Part shown: positions 46,939 through 55,864 of the stretch, piece by piece
Layout of the letters: every line of letters starts with the position of its first letter
How positions within the stretch are numbered: position 1 is the first letter of the stretch
Assembly: GCF_900142035.1 (NCBI RefSeq)
Contig: NZ_FQZI01000004.1
Span: forward strand, 62,001-126,000
Reading direction: 5' to 3'
From: Flavobacterium terrae
GTDB taxonomy: Bacteria; Bacteroidota; Bacteroidia; Flavobacteriales; Flavobacteriaceae
DNA: 64,000 nucleotides
Notes under the pieces: model-generated
Databases searched by the model: none
What the model saw: only the letters and a program-made list of their open reading frames with translations
What the model was told of the DNA's origin: nothing
Program-made: the position numbers and the translations under genes

Positions 46939-47811
46939 TTAAACTGTATCAATAAAACTCTTTTCTGTTCTGTTAAAAATAATCAAACCAAACAAAAATA
47001 TTATTATTGACACTAAAATTGTATAAACGGTTCCCCATATTGAAAAAGTTCCTTCCCCTAAAAGTAAATAACGTGAAGTCTCAACTACATAAGCTAAAGG
47101 ATTATACTCTATTAACCAGCCAAATTGAGGCAACTTTTCTTTTACTAAATCCATAGGGTACATGACTGCAGAAACATACATAAGTAATTGCACTCCAAAA
47201 GAGACTAAAAATGTTAAATCTCTGTATTTTGTTACCATCGATGAAATAAGCATTCCAAAACCTAATCCTAAGAGCCCCATCACAACGATTAACAAAGGAT
47301 AAAAAATAAAGAGCCAGTTTACATGGGATTCCATTCCTTGAGTTAAGAAATAAACATAAAAAACAATAAAAATGATTAATTGTATTCCTAGCTTAACTAG
47401 ATTGGTAATTACAATTGACATTGGCAAAATAACTCTAGGAAAATAGACTTTACCGAATATGGCAGCATTTTTTTTGAAAGTATCTGAAGTTTCATTTAGA
47501 CAAGCCGTAAAATAATTCCAAACAACTATTCCAGCAAGATTAAACAGAAAAGAAGGTACTTTTCCTGTTTGTATTCCTGCAACATTATTAAAAATGATTG
47601 TAAAAGTAATGGCCGTAAAAAGGGGCTGTATAAAATACCACAAAGGCCCTAGAATGGTTTGCTTATAAACTGTAACAATATCTCGCTTGACAAAAAGCAT
47701 TAATAAATCACGATAATGCCAAATCTCTTTAAAATTCAGTTCAAAAACATTATTTTTTGGTCCAATTTCATAGAGCCACTCACCTTCCGAAAATTCTTTT
47801 TTGTCCATCAA
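46939..47811 (-). CDS. wzm: polysaccharide ABC exporter permease
   Basis: The 290-residue product has six membrane segments and the ABC-2 family pattern of Wzm/TagG: an N-terminal helix with RDLLMLFVKRDIVTVYKQT, GPLWYFIQPLF, then RVILPMSIVITNLVK and a C-terminal YNPLAYVVETSRYLLLGEG. It forms the membrane channel for undecaprenyl-linked polysaccharide, driven by the ATPase in the next gene. It is the first gene of the left-hand unit, divergent from the phosphatase gene. Confidence 0.9.
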   Translation of the reverse strand: MMDKKEFSEGEWLYEIGPKNNVFELNFKEIWHYRDLLMLFVKRDIVTVYKQTILGPLWYFIQPLFTAITFTIIFNNVAGIQTGKVPSFLFNLAGIVVWNYFTACLNETSDTFKKNAAIFGKVYFPRVILPMSIVITNLVKLGIQLIIFIVFYVYFLTQGMESHVNWLFIFYPLLIVVMGLLGLGFGMLISSMVTKYRDLTFLVSFGVQLLMYVSAVMYPMDLVKEKLPQFGWLIEYNPLAYVVETSRYLLLGEGTFSIWGTVYTILVSIIIFLFGLIIFNRTEKSFIDTV

Positions 47812-47842
47812 TTAACATTCTCATCTTATTAACTTCAAAATT

Positions 47843-47870
47843 AACCTTTTTAAAGGTTTAAGCAAATCTA
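47843..47870 (-). promoter_or_regulatory. candidate wzm promoter element and small hairpin
   Basis: The minus strand reads TAGATTTG at 47870-47863, an exact TAnnTTTG match 51 bases before the wzm ATG. Between it and the gene is a 7-bp palindrome AACCTTT-TT-AAAGGTT (47843-47858). No TTG box was found. Confidence 0.35.
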
Positions 47871-47998
47871 AAATCATTTATTACTCTATTAAACTAAAAG
47901 AAAATAAAAAATAAATTTCGCTTATTGTATAGCCGATCCAAAATCAAGCATAACAAAACTTTATTAGCATAAAGAAATTAAAAGATAAAATCAATAAT

Positions 47999-48023
47999 AT
48001 CATCATTTTTAAATCATGATGAT
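47999..48023. repeat. inverted repeat upstream of the phosphatase gene
   Basis: ATCATCAT (47999-48006) pairs with ATGATGAT (48016-48023) across nine bases. It lies 17 bases upstream of the putative -7 element, where a regulator of the divergent capsule genes could bind. Confidence 0.45.
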
Positions 48024-48040
48024 TATCAGTGGCTATTTAT

Positions 48041-48048
48041 TAAATTTG
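48041..48048 (+). promoter_or_regulatory. candidate -7 element for the CpsB-type gene
   Basis: TAAATTTG, an exact TAnnTTTG match, lies 22 bases before the GTG start at 48071. No TTG box at the expected distance; the inverted repeat occupies that region. Confidence 0.4.
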
Positions 48049-48070
48049 CAATAAACTAAACCCTAAAATC

Positions 48071-48799
48071 GTGATTTTTTTCAAAAAAAACAAAACGCTA
48101 CTAAAAGATCTTATCCCTAATGATTATGTAGATATTCATTCTCATTTAATACCAGGTATTGACGATGGTGCAAAAACAATTGACGATACAAAGTATTTAA
48201 TCTCTGAATTACAAAAAATAGGCTTCAAAAAATTTATCACAACCCCTCATACCTTTACTGGTTTTTGGGATAATACAAAAGAAGGTATTTTAGAAAAAGA
48301 AAAGGAAACTAACCTAATGTTAGCTGAAAATAATATATTATTAAAAGCAGCCTCAGAATATTTATTAGACGACCATTTTGCTTCACTATTCAAAAAAGGA
48401 GACTTATTGACTTTGAAAGATAATTTGGTATTAGTCGAAATGTCTTATTTAAATGCTCCTATTCATCTATATGACTTATTATTTGACTTACAAGTTGCTG
48501 GATACAAACCTGTTTTAGCGCATCCAGAGCGTTATTTATTTTATCACAAAAATTTTGATGAATTTAAAAAACTAAAAAATGCAGGTTGTTATCTTCAATT
48601 AAATCTGCTTTCGACAGTTGGTTATTATGGAAACGAAGTAGCCGAAACAGCAAAAAAAATTTTAGAAAAAGGACTGTATGATTTTTCAGGTTCAGATGTT
48701 CATCATCAAAAACATATAAAAGCCTTTGAAAACAAAATCTTATTAAAAGACACAAAAACACTTGAAGAAGTCTTAAAAAATAATGAATTTTTTAAATAA
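48071..48799 (+). CDS. CpsB/CapC-type tyrosine phosphatase (PHP family)
   Basis: The start codon is GTG at 48071. The 242-residue product has a PHP fold with metal ligands D21-I-H23-S-H25, a TTPHTFTGFW loop, HPERY and SGSDVHH. Such enzymes dephosphorylate the tyrosine cluster of Wzc/CapB-type kinases and so tune capsule length and output. It is the only plus-strand gene of the capsule locus. It converges on wzc, sharing a terminator with it, which separates the phosphatase from its likely substrate in transcription. Confidence 0.88.
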   Translation: MIFFKKNKTLLKDLIPNDYVDIHSHLIPGIDDGAKTIDDTKYLISELQKIGFKKFITTPHTFTGFWDNTKEGILEKEKETNLMLAENNILLKAASEYLLDDHFASLFKKGDLLTLKDNLVLVEMSYLNAPIHLYDLLFDLQVAGYKPVLAHPERYLFYHKNFDEFKKLKNAGCYLQLNLLSTVGYYGNEVAETAKKILEKGLYDFSGSDVHHQKHIKAFENKILLKDTKTLEEVLKNNEFFK

Positions 48800-48806
48800 T
48801 AATCTT

Positions 48807-48849
48807 AATATAAAAAACCTCTAATTGTTAATTAGAGGTTTTTTATATT
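48807..48849. terminator. two-way intrinsic terminator between cpsB-type gene and wzc
   Basis: A perfect 20-bp stem (48807-48826 with 48830-48849) and a three-base loop, with core ACCTCTAATT and A/T tracts at both sides. It stops transcription from the convergent phosphatase gene and wzc. Confidence 0.9.
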
Positions 48850-48860
48850 ATTCAAATAAT

Positions 48861-51233
48861 TTATCCTAAAAAAGGAATAAAACTAAAAAATCTTTTGTAC
48901 CACGGCTTAGACTCGACTTCAACTCCATAACCATAACCATAACCATAACCATTAATTGTATCGGTATCATTTAATAAAACACACATATTTGGTAATTTTT
49001 TATCTCTATATAAAGCTTCAGGAATTCTCAGAAGTCCCTTCTCTAAATATTTTGCTCTAACCACATAAATAAAAGAATCTGCATATTGAGAAATAAGCAA
49101 TGTATCTGTAACTAAACTTATTGGTGCAGTATCCACAACAATATAGTCATATTCCTTTTTAAGTTGTTCAAACATTAATTCGATTTTTTTACTCATAAGT
49201 AACTCAGCAGGATTAGGAGGTATTACACCTGCTGGAATTATATCGAAACATTCATATCCCTTTTGTTTCACTATATAATCATGAATATTTGTATTAATTG
49301 AAGACAAATAATTAGTCAAACCTCTATTAGGAAGGCTTACATATTCTTCCAGTTTTGGATTACGTATATCCATTCCAATCAACAAAACTCTCTTACCAGA
49401 AATGGCTATCGTAGCTGCCAAATTCATAGTTATAAAAGTTTTTCCTTCTTTTGGAAGGGTTGATGTGAGAAATATTGTTTTAGCCTTATCAACACTAACA
49501 CTATTTAATATAAACTCTAAATTAGTTCTTACTATTCTAATTGCCTCTGCAGAACTAGTCCTGCTATCTGCTTGAATAATTTCGTTATTAAAGTCTGAAT
49601 GGGGCACATCTCCAATAAATGGTACTCCAATACGCTCTAAATCATGTCTATCCTTAACTTTCGTATCTAAAAGGTTTTTTAAATAAATCACAGAAAAAGG
49701 AATAAAAAAACCTAAAATCAATCCTATCAAATAAACCATTTGCTTTTTTGGTGAAACTGGAGTATCAGAAGAATAAGCTTCATCTACAACTTTTGAATTT
49801 GGCGCAGAACCAGCTAAAGCTATTGCAGTTTCTTCTCTTTTCTTAAATAAATAAAGATAGAGTTCTTCTTTAATTTGTTGCTGTCTAAATATATTACGAA
49901 ACTCTCTTTCTTGTTTTGGAATTTGAGATATTCTTCCTCCTATAGTATACTTTTGTTTACTAATTTCTTTATTTGTAACTAACAGAGAAGATTTCAACCT
50001 CAATAAACTTTCACTAATTGACAGTCTAAGAGCTGAAATTTTTTCATTTAAACGAATTACTAAAGGGTTATCACTCGTTGAACTTTTTAAAATGCGATCT
50101 CTTTCAACGACCAATCCATTATATTCGGATATCATGTGAGAAGAGTTATTGTCTGAAGGAATAATATTTGCAGGTATAATATCTGACTCCTTATTTTTTT
50201 GTAAATAATTTATCATTAAATCTGCAATTTTAAGCTGTGTTTCAATGCCAATATTTTCTGCATTAATTTCACTGGCTTTTCTCAAATTTAATTCTGCTTC
50301 AGTAGGAATGTCAGTAATTTTATTATTTTTCTTGTATTTTTCTGCATCAATTTCAACATCCCCTAATTCTTTTGTAATTATTTCTAATCTTTCATTAATA
50401 AATTTTGCAGTCTTCTCAGAAATAAGATTTTTATCATTAATTGCATCTTTATTGTAAACCTCTATTAATCTATCTAAAAAATCCTCTGCTTTATCACTTA
50501 CACGATCTGTTATTGACATTTCAACAACGTTGGCGAACTTTGATAATGGCTCTACGGTTAGTCTACTTTTAAAATTATTTGCTAAACTCTCAATATTTGT
50601 TATTGATATAATTACTTTTCCTTTTCTTGAAGGCTCAGGTCTATCATAATCATCAAAAATTATATTTTTTTGTATTATGAAATCCCCTAATTTTATTGAT
50701 TTGATTTTCTGTCCAAAAGAGAATCTTCCAATTTTATTATTGTCTTGACTAAATAAATCGAAATGACTTTCTGAAATTACATCAACACTAAATACTGTAT
50801 CCATTTTATAAAGAAGTTCTTTTTTATTGAAAAAAGATACTTTTACTGGATTATCTCCATAAACATCAGAAGATTTGATACGACCTTCTTGAACATAATT
50901 AACATTAAACTCTCCCTCCTTAATTGTTTTCTCAATTAATTTTCTAGATTTTAATATCTCTATCTCATCTTCTAGACGACTTTTTGACCCAGAAAACAAA
51001 CCTATATCCTGAAAAGCAGATAACTCTGATGCTAAACCTCCAGATTTATCATCTTTAATTAGAATACTTGTGTAAGATTTGTAAATTGGAACTGAATAGC
51101 GCAAATAAATTTTAGATAATGCTAAAAAAACAAATACACTAAACAAAAACCATTTCCAATGTATAAGATATTTATTCAATAAATCTCTAAAATTCAAACT
51201 ATTTTCTTCCGTATTATCTACGTTATGATGCAT
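48861..51233 (-). CDS. wzc: polysaccharide co-polymerase / tyrosine autokinase Wzc
   Basis: The 790-residue product has TM1 near 30, a Wzz-type periplasmic domain with a long coiled coil (about 270-440), TM2 near 500-520, then a bacterial tyrosine kinase. Walker A is LTSTLPKEGKT (K598), Walker A' LLIGMD (D622) and Walker B VVDTAP (D701). The C-terminus carries Y763-G-Y-G-Y-G-Y-G plus Y779, a short tyrosine cluster encoded by a hexamer repeat (48925-48952). It should control polymer length and export with Wza; phosphorylation of the cluster is reversed by the CpsB-type phosphatase. Confidence 0.93.
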   Translation of the reverse strand: MHHNVDNTEENSLNFRDLLNKYLIHWKWFLFSVFVFLALSKIYLRYSVPIYKSYTSILIKDDKSGGLASELSAFQDIGLFSGSKSRLEDEIEILKSRKLIEKTIKEGEFNVNYVQEGRIKSSDVYGDNPVKVSFFNKKELLYKMDTVFSVDVISESHFDLFSQDNNKIGRFSFGQKIKSIKLGDFIIQKNIIFDDYDRPEPSRKGKVIISITNIESLANNFKSRLTVEPLSKFANVVEMSITDRVSDKAEDFLDRLIEVYNKDAINDKNLISEKTAKFINERLEIITKELGDVEIDAEKYKKNNKITDIPTEAELNLRKASEINAENIGIETQLKIADLMINYLQKNKESDIIPANIIPSDNNSSHMISEYNGLVVERDRILKSSTSDNPLVIRLNEKISALRLSISESLLRLKSSLLVTNKEISKQKYTIGGRISQIPKQEREFRNIFRQQQIKEELYLYLFKKREETAIALAGSAPNSKVVDEAYSSDTPVSPKKQMVYLIGLILGFFIPFSVIYLKNLLDTKVKDRHDLERIGVPFIGDVPHSDFNNEIIQADSRTSSAEAIRIVRTNLEFILNSVSVDKAKTIFLTSTLPKEGKTFITMNLAATIAISGKRVLLIGMDIRNPKLEEYVSLPNRGLTNYLSSINTNIHDYIVKQKGYECFDIIPAGVIPPNPAELLMSKKIELMFEQLKKEYDYIVVDTAPISLVTDTLLISQYADSFIYVVRAKYLEKGLLRIPEALYRDKKLPNMCVLLNDTDTINGYGYGYGYGVEVESKPWYKRFFSFIPFLG
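48925..48952 (-). repeat. hexamer microsatellite in the wzc tail
   Basis: About 4.7 copies of CCATAA on the plus strand (TTATGG on the coding strand) encode the Tyr-Gly repeat of the Wzc tail. Copy-number changes would keep the frame and add or remove Tyr-Gly pairs. Confidence 0.9.
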
Positions 51234-51241
51234 AACCTATT

Positions 51242-52036
51242 TTAATTTTTATTAATTAATATTATAGAGAAAATAGCAGAAGAAACTAATGAAGCTATAG
51301 AAATCCATACTCCTGTATTTTGATTAAATGTTGAAGCACTACTTTTAGCATTATTAGGCTCTACATATATCAAATCATTTTGAGAAAGATAATAATAAGG
51401 TGAATTAATAAAATCCGCCTTGGTTATGTCAACTCTGCCTATGCTTTTTTTTCCATTTAGTTCTCTAACAACAACTATATTATTTCTTTTACCATAAATA
51501 GTTAAATCTCCCGCCATACTTAATGCTTCGATTAGAGTTACTCTTTCACTATTAATTGGGTAACTTCCAGGTCTAGTCACTTCCCCTTGAACAGTGAATT
51601 TAAAGTTCATAATACGAATATTAACTATTGGGTTTTTTAGATATTTTAACAATTTTTCTTTTAATTGCTCAATGACTTCGGTTTTTGTTAAACCTCCAAA
51701 TTGTAATTGACCTAGAACAGGAAAATCAACAAGCCCATTTTTATCAACTAAATAAAGTTGCTGTTGACGCGCAGCTGTATAAGCTTGTCCATTAGGAGTT
51801 GGTATATTTTCAGAAGTAAGATTAAAAGGAGCAGCAGCCTCTTGATCAGGTGCCGAAACTATAATCATTAATAAATCATCAGGTTGAATTGTGGGTTCAA
51901 AACTTGAACCATTAAATGTTGATATTTGATCAACGTTTTGATAATAGGTAATTTTTTTTTGTTGACTACAACTGGTTATCAACAATAACGCAAATAACAA
52001 TAAACCAATTTCAACAAATTTGGGTAATTTAATCAT
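51242..52036 (-). CDS. wza: outer-membrane polysaccharide export lipoprotein Wza
   Basis: The 264-residue product has a lipobox ending at C23 (LLITSC), then a Poly_export domain and a SLBB-like region (FTVQGEVTRPGSYPI, RVTLIEALSMAGD). A C-terminal hydrophobic segment (WISIASLVSSAIFSIIL) is present. It is shorter than E. coli Wza (about 379 residues), as usual in Bacteroidota. It forms the outer-membrane exit for the glycan and is followed eight bases later by wzc. Confidence 0.9.
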   Translation of the reverse strand: MIKLPKFVEIGLLLFALLLITSCSQQKKITYYQNVDQISTFNGSSFEPTIQPDDLLMIIVSAPDQEAAAPFNLTSENIPTPNGQAYTAARQQQLYLVDKNGLVDFPVLGQLQFGGLTKTEVIEQLKEKLLKYLKNPIVNIRIMNFKFTVQGEVTRPGSYPINSERVTLIEALSMAGDLTIYGKRNNIVVVRELNGKKSIGRVDITKADFINSPYYYLSQNDLIYVEPNNAKSSASTFNQNTGVWISIASLVSSAIFSIILINKN

Positions 52037-52041
52037 AATTA

Positions 52042-54054
52042 TTAATTAACTTTTTTGTCTAAAATTTCAAAAATTGAATTTAGACTTTTAAATTCTGGAA
52101 TTAATTCTTTCATCTTCGAAACTATCAAATGATTATTATATTGTGTAGAAGCATCTAAAATTTCTAAAATAGACTTTCTCACAGAATAATGCTCATCAAT
52201 TTCTTCTTGGGCTACCATAATCTTTTCATGATGGGTAGGCAATGTTCTTGAATTATCATTTAAAAGTTCCTCATATAATTTTTCTCCAGGTCTTAATCCA
52301 ATTTCTTTAATTTTTATTTCCTTATCAGGAACATACCCTGCCAATCGAATCATTTTTTTTGCCAAATCAAAAATTTTAACCGGTTTTCCCATGTCAAAAA
52401 TATAAATTTCACCACCATTTCCCATTGCACCAGCTTCTAAAACTAATTGACAAGCTTCTGAAATAGTCATAAAATATCTTATAATCTCTTTGTGGGTAAT
52501 TGTAACTGGCCCACCCTCAGAAATTTGCTTGGAAAAAAGTGGAACTACTGATCCATTTGAACCTAAAACATTTCCAAATCTAGTTGTAATAAACTTTGTA
52601 GTATCTGCATTACCTTTCAACTCATTGAAATATAATGATTGAACATATTTTTCAGCAATTCTTTTGCTAGCACCCATTACATTACTTGGATTAACCGCTT
52701 TGTCTGTTGAAACCATAACAAATCTTTCAACACCAAACTGAATTGACAAATCAGCCAAATTTCTAGTCCCCATTACGTTAACAAAAATTGCTTGAGAAGG
52801 ATTTTCTTCCATTAAAGGAACATGTTTGTAAGCAGCTGCATGATATATTAAACTAGGACGATATAAATCGAATATTTTTTCTAAACCAATCTTATCTCTT
52901 ATATCTGCAATTATTGAAACAACATTAGTCGTAATATTCATTTTTTGGAGTTCCAAAGTTAAATCATGCAAAGGTGTTTCTGCTTGATCTAAAACAATAA
53001 GAGTTGCTGGGTTAAAATCTATTACTTGACGAACTATTTCACTACCAATTGAACCTGCAGCACCAGTTATTAAAATGGTTTTATTTTTAATTTGAGATGA
53101 TATTCCACGATTATCTAGGACAATAGGTTTTCTATCAAGTAAATCTTCAATTTCAAAACTTTTAATTTTTTGAGAAATCTCTTTTTGATTTTCCCAATTA
53201 CTAATCAATGGAACAGTGTAAACTTTCAAGCTATGTTCTAAGCATTCATCCACAATAGCTAATTGTTCATCTTTAGACAATCCTTTATCAGCAATAATTA
53301 ATGCCTCCGCATTTAACGAACGCATAATTACCGAAATTCTTTTCTTTTGGTTAATAATAGGCAGTCCTAGAATTTGTTTTGATTCATTTAAGCTATACTT
53401 ATCTATAAAACCCAGAAGTTTAAAACGCGTTGGTGTTTCTGATTGCAAGGCATTAGACACAGAAATTGCATTAGCATCCGCACCATACACTATGGCATTT
53501 ACAAGATTTGCTCCCTGAATTCCTTTAAAATAAACCTCAAAAATTTGTTTAACTAATACCCTGTACAAAAACAACAAACAAAATGAAAAAATAACATTTA
53601 TCAACAATGCTGTTGTCAAAAAAATATTTTCCTTAAAAAAAATTGAATAGCCTAAATTAATAACTAATAAAGAGAAAAAAGTAGATACTTGAGAAAACAA
53701 TATCTTAATCGCATCAATAAACGAAGAATGTCTTATAATACCAGAATATGTTTTAAACCACCAGAAAAAGAAAACATTAAGCACAAAGTACGACGCAATT
53801 TTAAGACCTTCATGCTTGGAATCAAAATACTCCAAGCCAATTCCTTTAAAAAGATAAAAAGTGATAAATCCAGAAAAGGTAATAGCCATCATATCCAATA
53901 GAAGAATCACCCATCTTGGCAAATAACCTAAATTTTTAAGATTAAATCCTTTAACATGGTTAAATATAAGCACTTGTCTTAAAACTGATTTTATAGTAGA
54001 TTTTTCCTCTATATCCAAAACTTTAACATTTAAAAATGTACTTTTAAAAGTCAC
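52042..54054 (-). CDS. membrane-bound nucleotide-sugar 4,6-dehydratase (PglF/WbpM type)
   Basis: The 670-residue product has about four membrane segments (about 45-165), a first nucleotide-binding-like domain (about 185-290), then an SDR catalytic domain with GAAGSIG (331-337), HAAAYKHVPLMEENP and VSTDKAVNPSNVMGASKR. In this class Met replaces the SDR tyrosine. It converts UDP-GlcNAc to UDP-4-keto-6-deoxy-GlcNAc, the start of bacillosamine synthesis. The aminotransferase and acetyltransferase of the pathway lie just upstream. Confidence 0.9.
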   Translation of the reverse strand: MTFKSTFLNVKVLDIEEKSTIKSVLRQVLIFNHVKGFNLKNLGYLPRWVILLLDMMAITFSGFITFYLFKGIGLEYFDSKHEGLKIASYFVLNVFFFWWFKTYSGIIRHSSFIDAIKILFSQVSTFFSLLVINLGYSIFFKENIFLTTALLINVIFSFCLLFLYRVLVKQIFEVYFKGIQGANLVNAIVYGADANAISVSNALQSETPTRFKLLGFIDKYSLNESKQILGLPIINQKKRISVIMRSLNAEALIIADKGLSKDEQLAIVDECLEHSLKVYTVPLISNWENQKEISQKIKSFEIEDLLDRKPIVLDNRGISSQIKNKTILITGAAGSIGSEIVRQVIDFNPATLIVLDQAETPLHDLTLELQKMNITTNVVSIIADIRDKIGLEKIFDLYRPSLIYHAAAYKHVPLMEENPSQAIFVNVMGTRNLADLSIQFGVERFVMVSTDKAVNPSNVMGASKRIAEKYVQSLYFNELKGNADTTKFITTRFGNVLGSNGSVVPLFSKQISEGGPVTITHKEIIRYFMTISEACQLVLEAGAMGNGGEIYIFDMGKPVKIFDLAKKMIRLAGYVPDKEIKIKEIGLRPGEKLYEELLNDNSRTLPTHHEKIMVAQEEIDEHYSVRKSILEILDASTQYNNHLIVSKMKELIPEFKSLNSIFEILDKKVN

Positions 54055-54129
54055 CTAAACTCTTCAAAATTAATCACTAATTAGGAAAAAAAACAATTAA
54101 AAAGACCTTTAAAATAGGGTTGCAAAATA

Positions 54130-55254
54130 CTAAAAAAATAGTTCTAAAACGGCTTTTATTCTGTTTTTTTCATTTGCATTTAAATTTGATCCTGAAGGCA
54201 AACAAAGACCTTTCTCAAACAATTTTTCCGACACATCACCTCCATAGTAAGGACAATTAGAAAAAACAGGCTGTAAATGCATAGGTTTCCAGAGTGGGCG
54301 CGTCTCTATGTTTTCATTTTCAAATGCCAATCGCATTGCTTCTCTTTTATCATAAGAATCAAGAACAATAGCACTTAGCCAATGATTTGAGAAATATTCA
54401 TTACTAGGTTCCGAAAGAATAACCACTCCATGAATCCCTTTAAAGAAATCCATATAAAAATTATGCATCTCTCTTCTTAAGTCAACATGTTTATCCAAAA
54501 CTTCCATCTGCCCCCTACCAATTCCAGCACAAATATTACTCATCCTATAATTATAACCAATATGAGAATGCTGATAATGAGGAGCATTATCCCTCGCTTG
54601 AGTAGAAAGGAAGACTGCTTTGTTTTTATCATCTTCATTTTTAACCACTAATGCCCCTCCCCCTGAAGTAGTAATTATTTTATTACCGTTGAAAGATAAA
54701 ATACTTATGTCTCCAAAAGTTCCGCATTTTTTTCCTTTGAAAGAACTTCCTAGAGCCTCAGCACTATCTTCAATTATTGGAATTTGATATTTATCAGAAA
54801 TATTTTTGATTTCATCGAATTTAAAAGGCATACCATATAAATGTACAGCAATAATTGCTTTTGGCTTCTTACCTTTTTTGATTCTATCAATAATTGCTTC
54901 TTCTAATGCAACTGGACATATATTCCATGTATCAGATTCACTGTCAACAAAAACAGGCATAGCTCCAAGATAGGCAATTGGGTTAGCAGAAGCTGAAAAT
55001 GTCATGGTTTGACAAATAACCTCATCATCCCGTTTAACATTAAGAAGAATAAGAGCCAAATGCAAAGCAGCTGTTCCCGAACTCAAAGCAGCAACGTGAA
55101 CTTTACCACCCAGATAAATCTCCAAATCATTTTCAAATCCATTAACATTTGGACCTAAAGGAGCTATCCAATTAGCATCAAAAGCTTCTTGAACATATTT
55201 TTGCTCACTTCCACCCATATGTGGCGAAGAAAGCCATATTTTTGTCTTACTCAT
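54130..55254 (-). CDS. PglE-like sugar aminotransferase (DegT/DnrJ family)
   Basis: The 374-residue product has D163 in EDSAEALG and the PLP lysine K192 in LSFNGNKIITT, with the DegT-family opening MGGSEQKYVQEAF. It should transfer an amino group to C4 of UDP-4-keto-6-deoxy-GlcNAc, giving UDP-4-amino-QuiNAc. The acetyltransferase and dehydratase genes lie next to it, so the full pathway is present. It overlaps the acetyltransferase gene by eight bases. Confidence 0.88.
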   Translation of the reverse strand: MSKTKIWLSSPHMGGSEQKYVQEAFDANWIAPLGPNVNGFENDLEIYLGGKVHVAALSSGTAALHLALILLNVKRDDEVICQTMTFSASANPIAYLGAMPVFVDSESDTWNICPVALEEAIIDRIKKGKKPKAIIAVHLYGMPFKFDEIKNISDKYQIPIIEDSAEALGSSFKGKKCGTFGDISILSFNGNKIITTSGGGALVVKNEDDKNKAVFLSTQARDNAPHYQHSHIGYNYRMSNICAGIGRGQMEVLDKHVDLRREMHNFYMDFFKGIHGVVILSEPSNEYFSNHWLSAIVLDSYDKREAMRLAFENENIETRPLWKPMHLQPVFSNCPYYGGDVSEKLFEKGLCLPSGSNLNANEKNRIKAVLELFF

Positions 55255-55864
55255 TCGAATTATATTTTATAACTTTTCCAGGATTACCTACAACAACAGC
55301 ATAATCAGGAACATCATTTATTACTACAGCACCGGCACCAATTGTTACCCATTTACCAATTTTAATACCTTGCATTATGGTTGCACCTATACCAACTTGA
55401 CTTCCTTCTCCAACAAAAACATTACCTGCCAAAGATGCATTTGGTGATATGTGTGAAAAATCTTCAATAACACAATCATGATCAATTGAAGCTGCAGTAT
55501 TTATAATACAATGCTTCCCGATTTTTACATCAGGATTAACAATAACTCCAGCCATTACTACTGTACCAACTCCTATTTCAGAAAATCTAGAAACAGTTGA
55601 TTTAGGATGTATTGCACTTGTATATTCTACAAATAATTTGAAAACTATTTCTTTTCTAATTCTATTATCTCCAATTGAAATTAAGTACTTATCGCAAGTA
55701 TTAAATCGATGATCACTTGGATTAAAAACAGGAAAATTAAAAATCTGTTTTAAATAAATATTATCATCCAATATTCCTTTTATAAATACAGAAGACTCTA
55801 GCAAAATATCTATTACCACTTTGCAATGTCCACTAGCCCCATATAATATGATATTATTCTCCAT
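55247..55864 (-). CDS. PglD-like sugar N-acetyltransferase
   Basis: The 205-residue product has an N-terminal sugar-nucleotide binding domain (IILYGASGHCKVVIDIL) and a hexapeptide beta-helix. The likely catalytic base is H129 in SIDHDCVIEDFSHISP, matching the PglD His, and it ends PDYAVVVGNPGKVIK. It would N-acetylate UDP-4-amino-QuiNAc to UDP-di-N-acetylbacillosamine. It overlaps the PglC-like gene by 11 bases. Confidence 0.87.
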   Translation of the reverse strand: MENNIILYGASGHCKVVIDILLESSVFIKGILDDNIYLKQIFNFPVFNPSDHRFNTCDKYLISIGDNRIRKEIVFKLFVEYTSAIHPKSTVSRFSEIGVGTVVMAGVIVNPDVKIGKHCIINTAASIDHDCVIEDFSHISPNASLAGNVFVGEGSQVGIGATIMQGIKIGKWVTIGAGAVVINDVPDYAVVVGNPGKVIKYNSNE

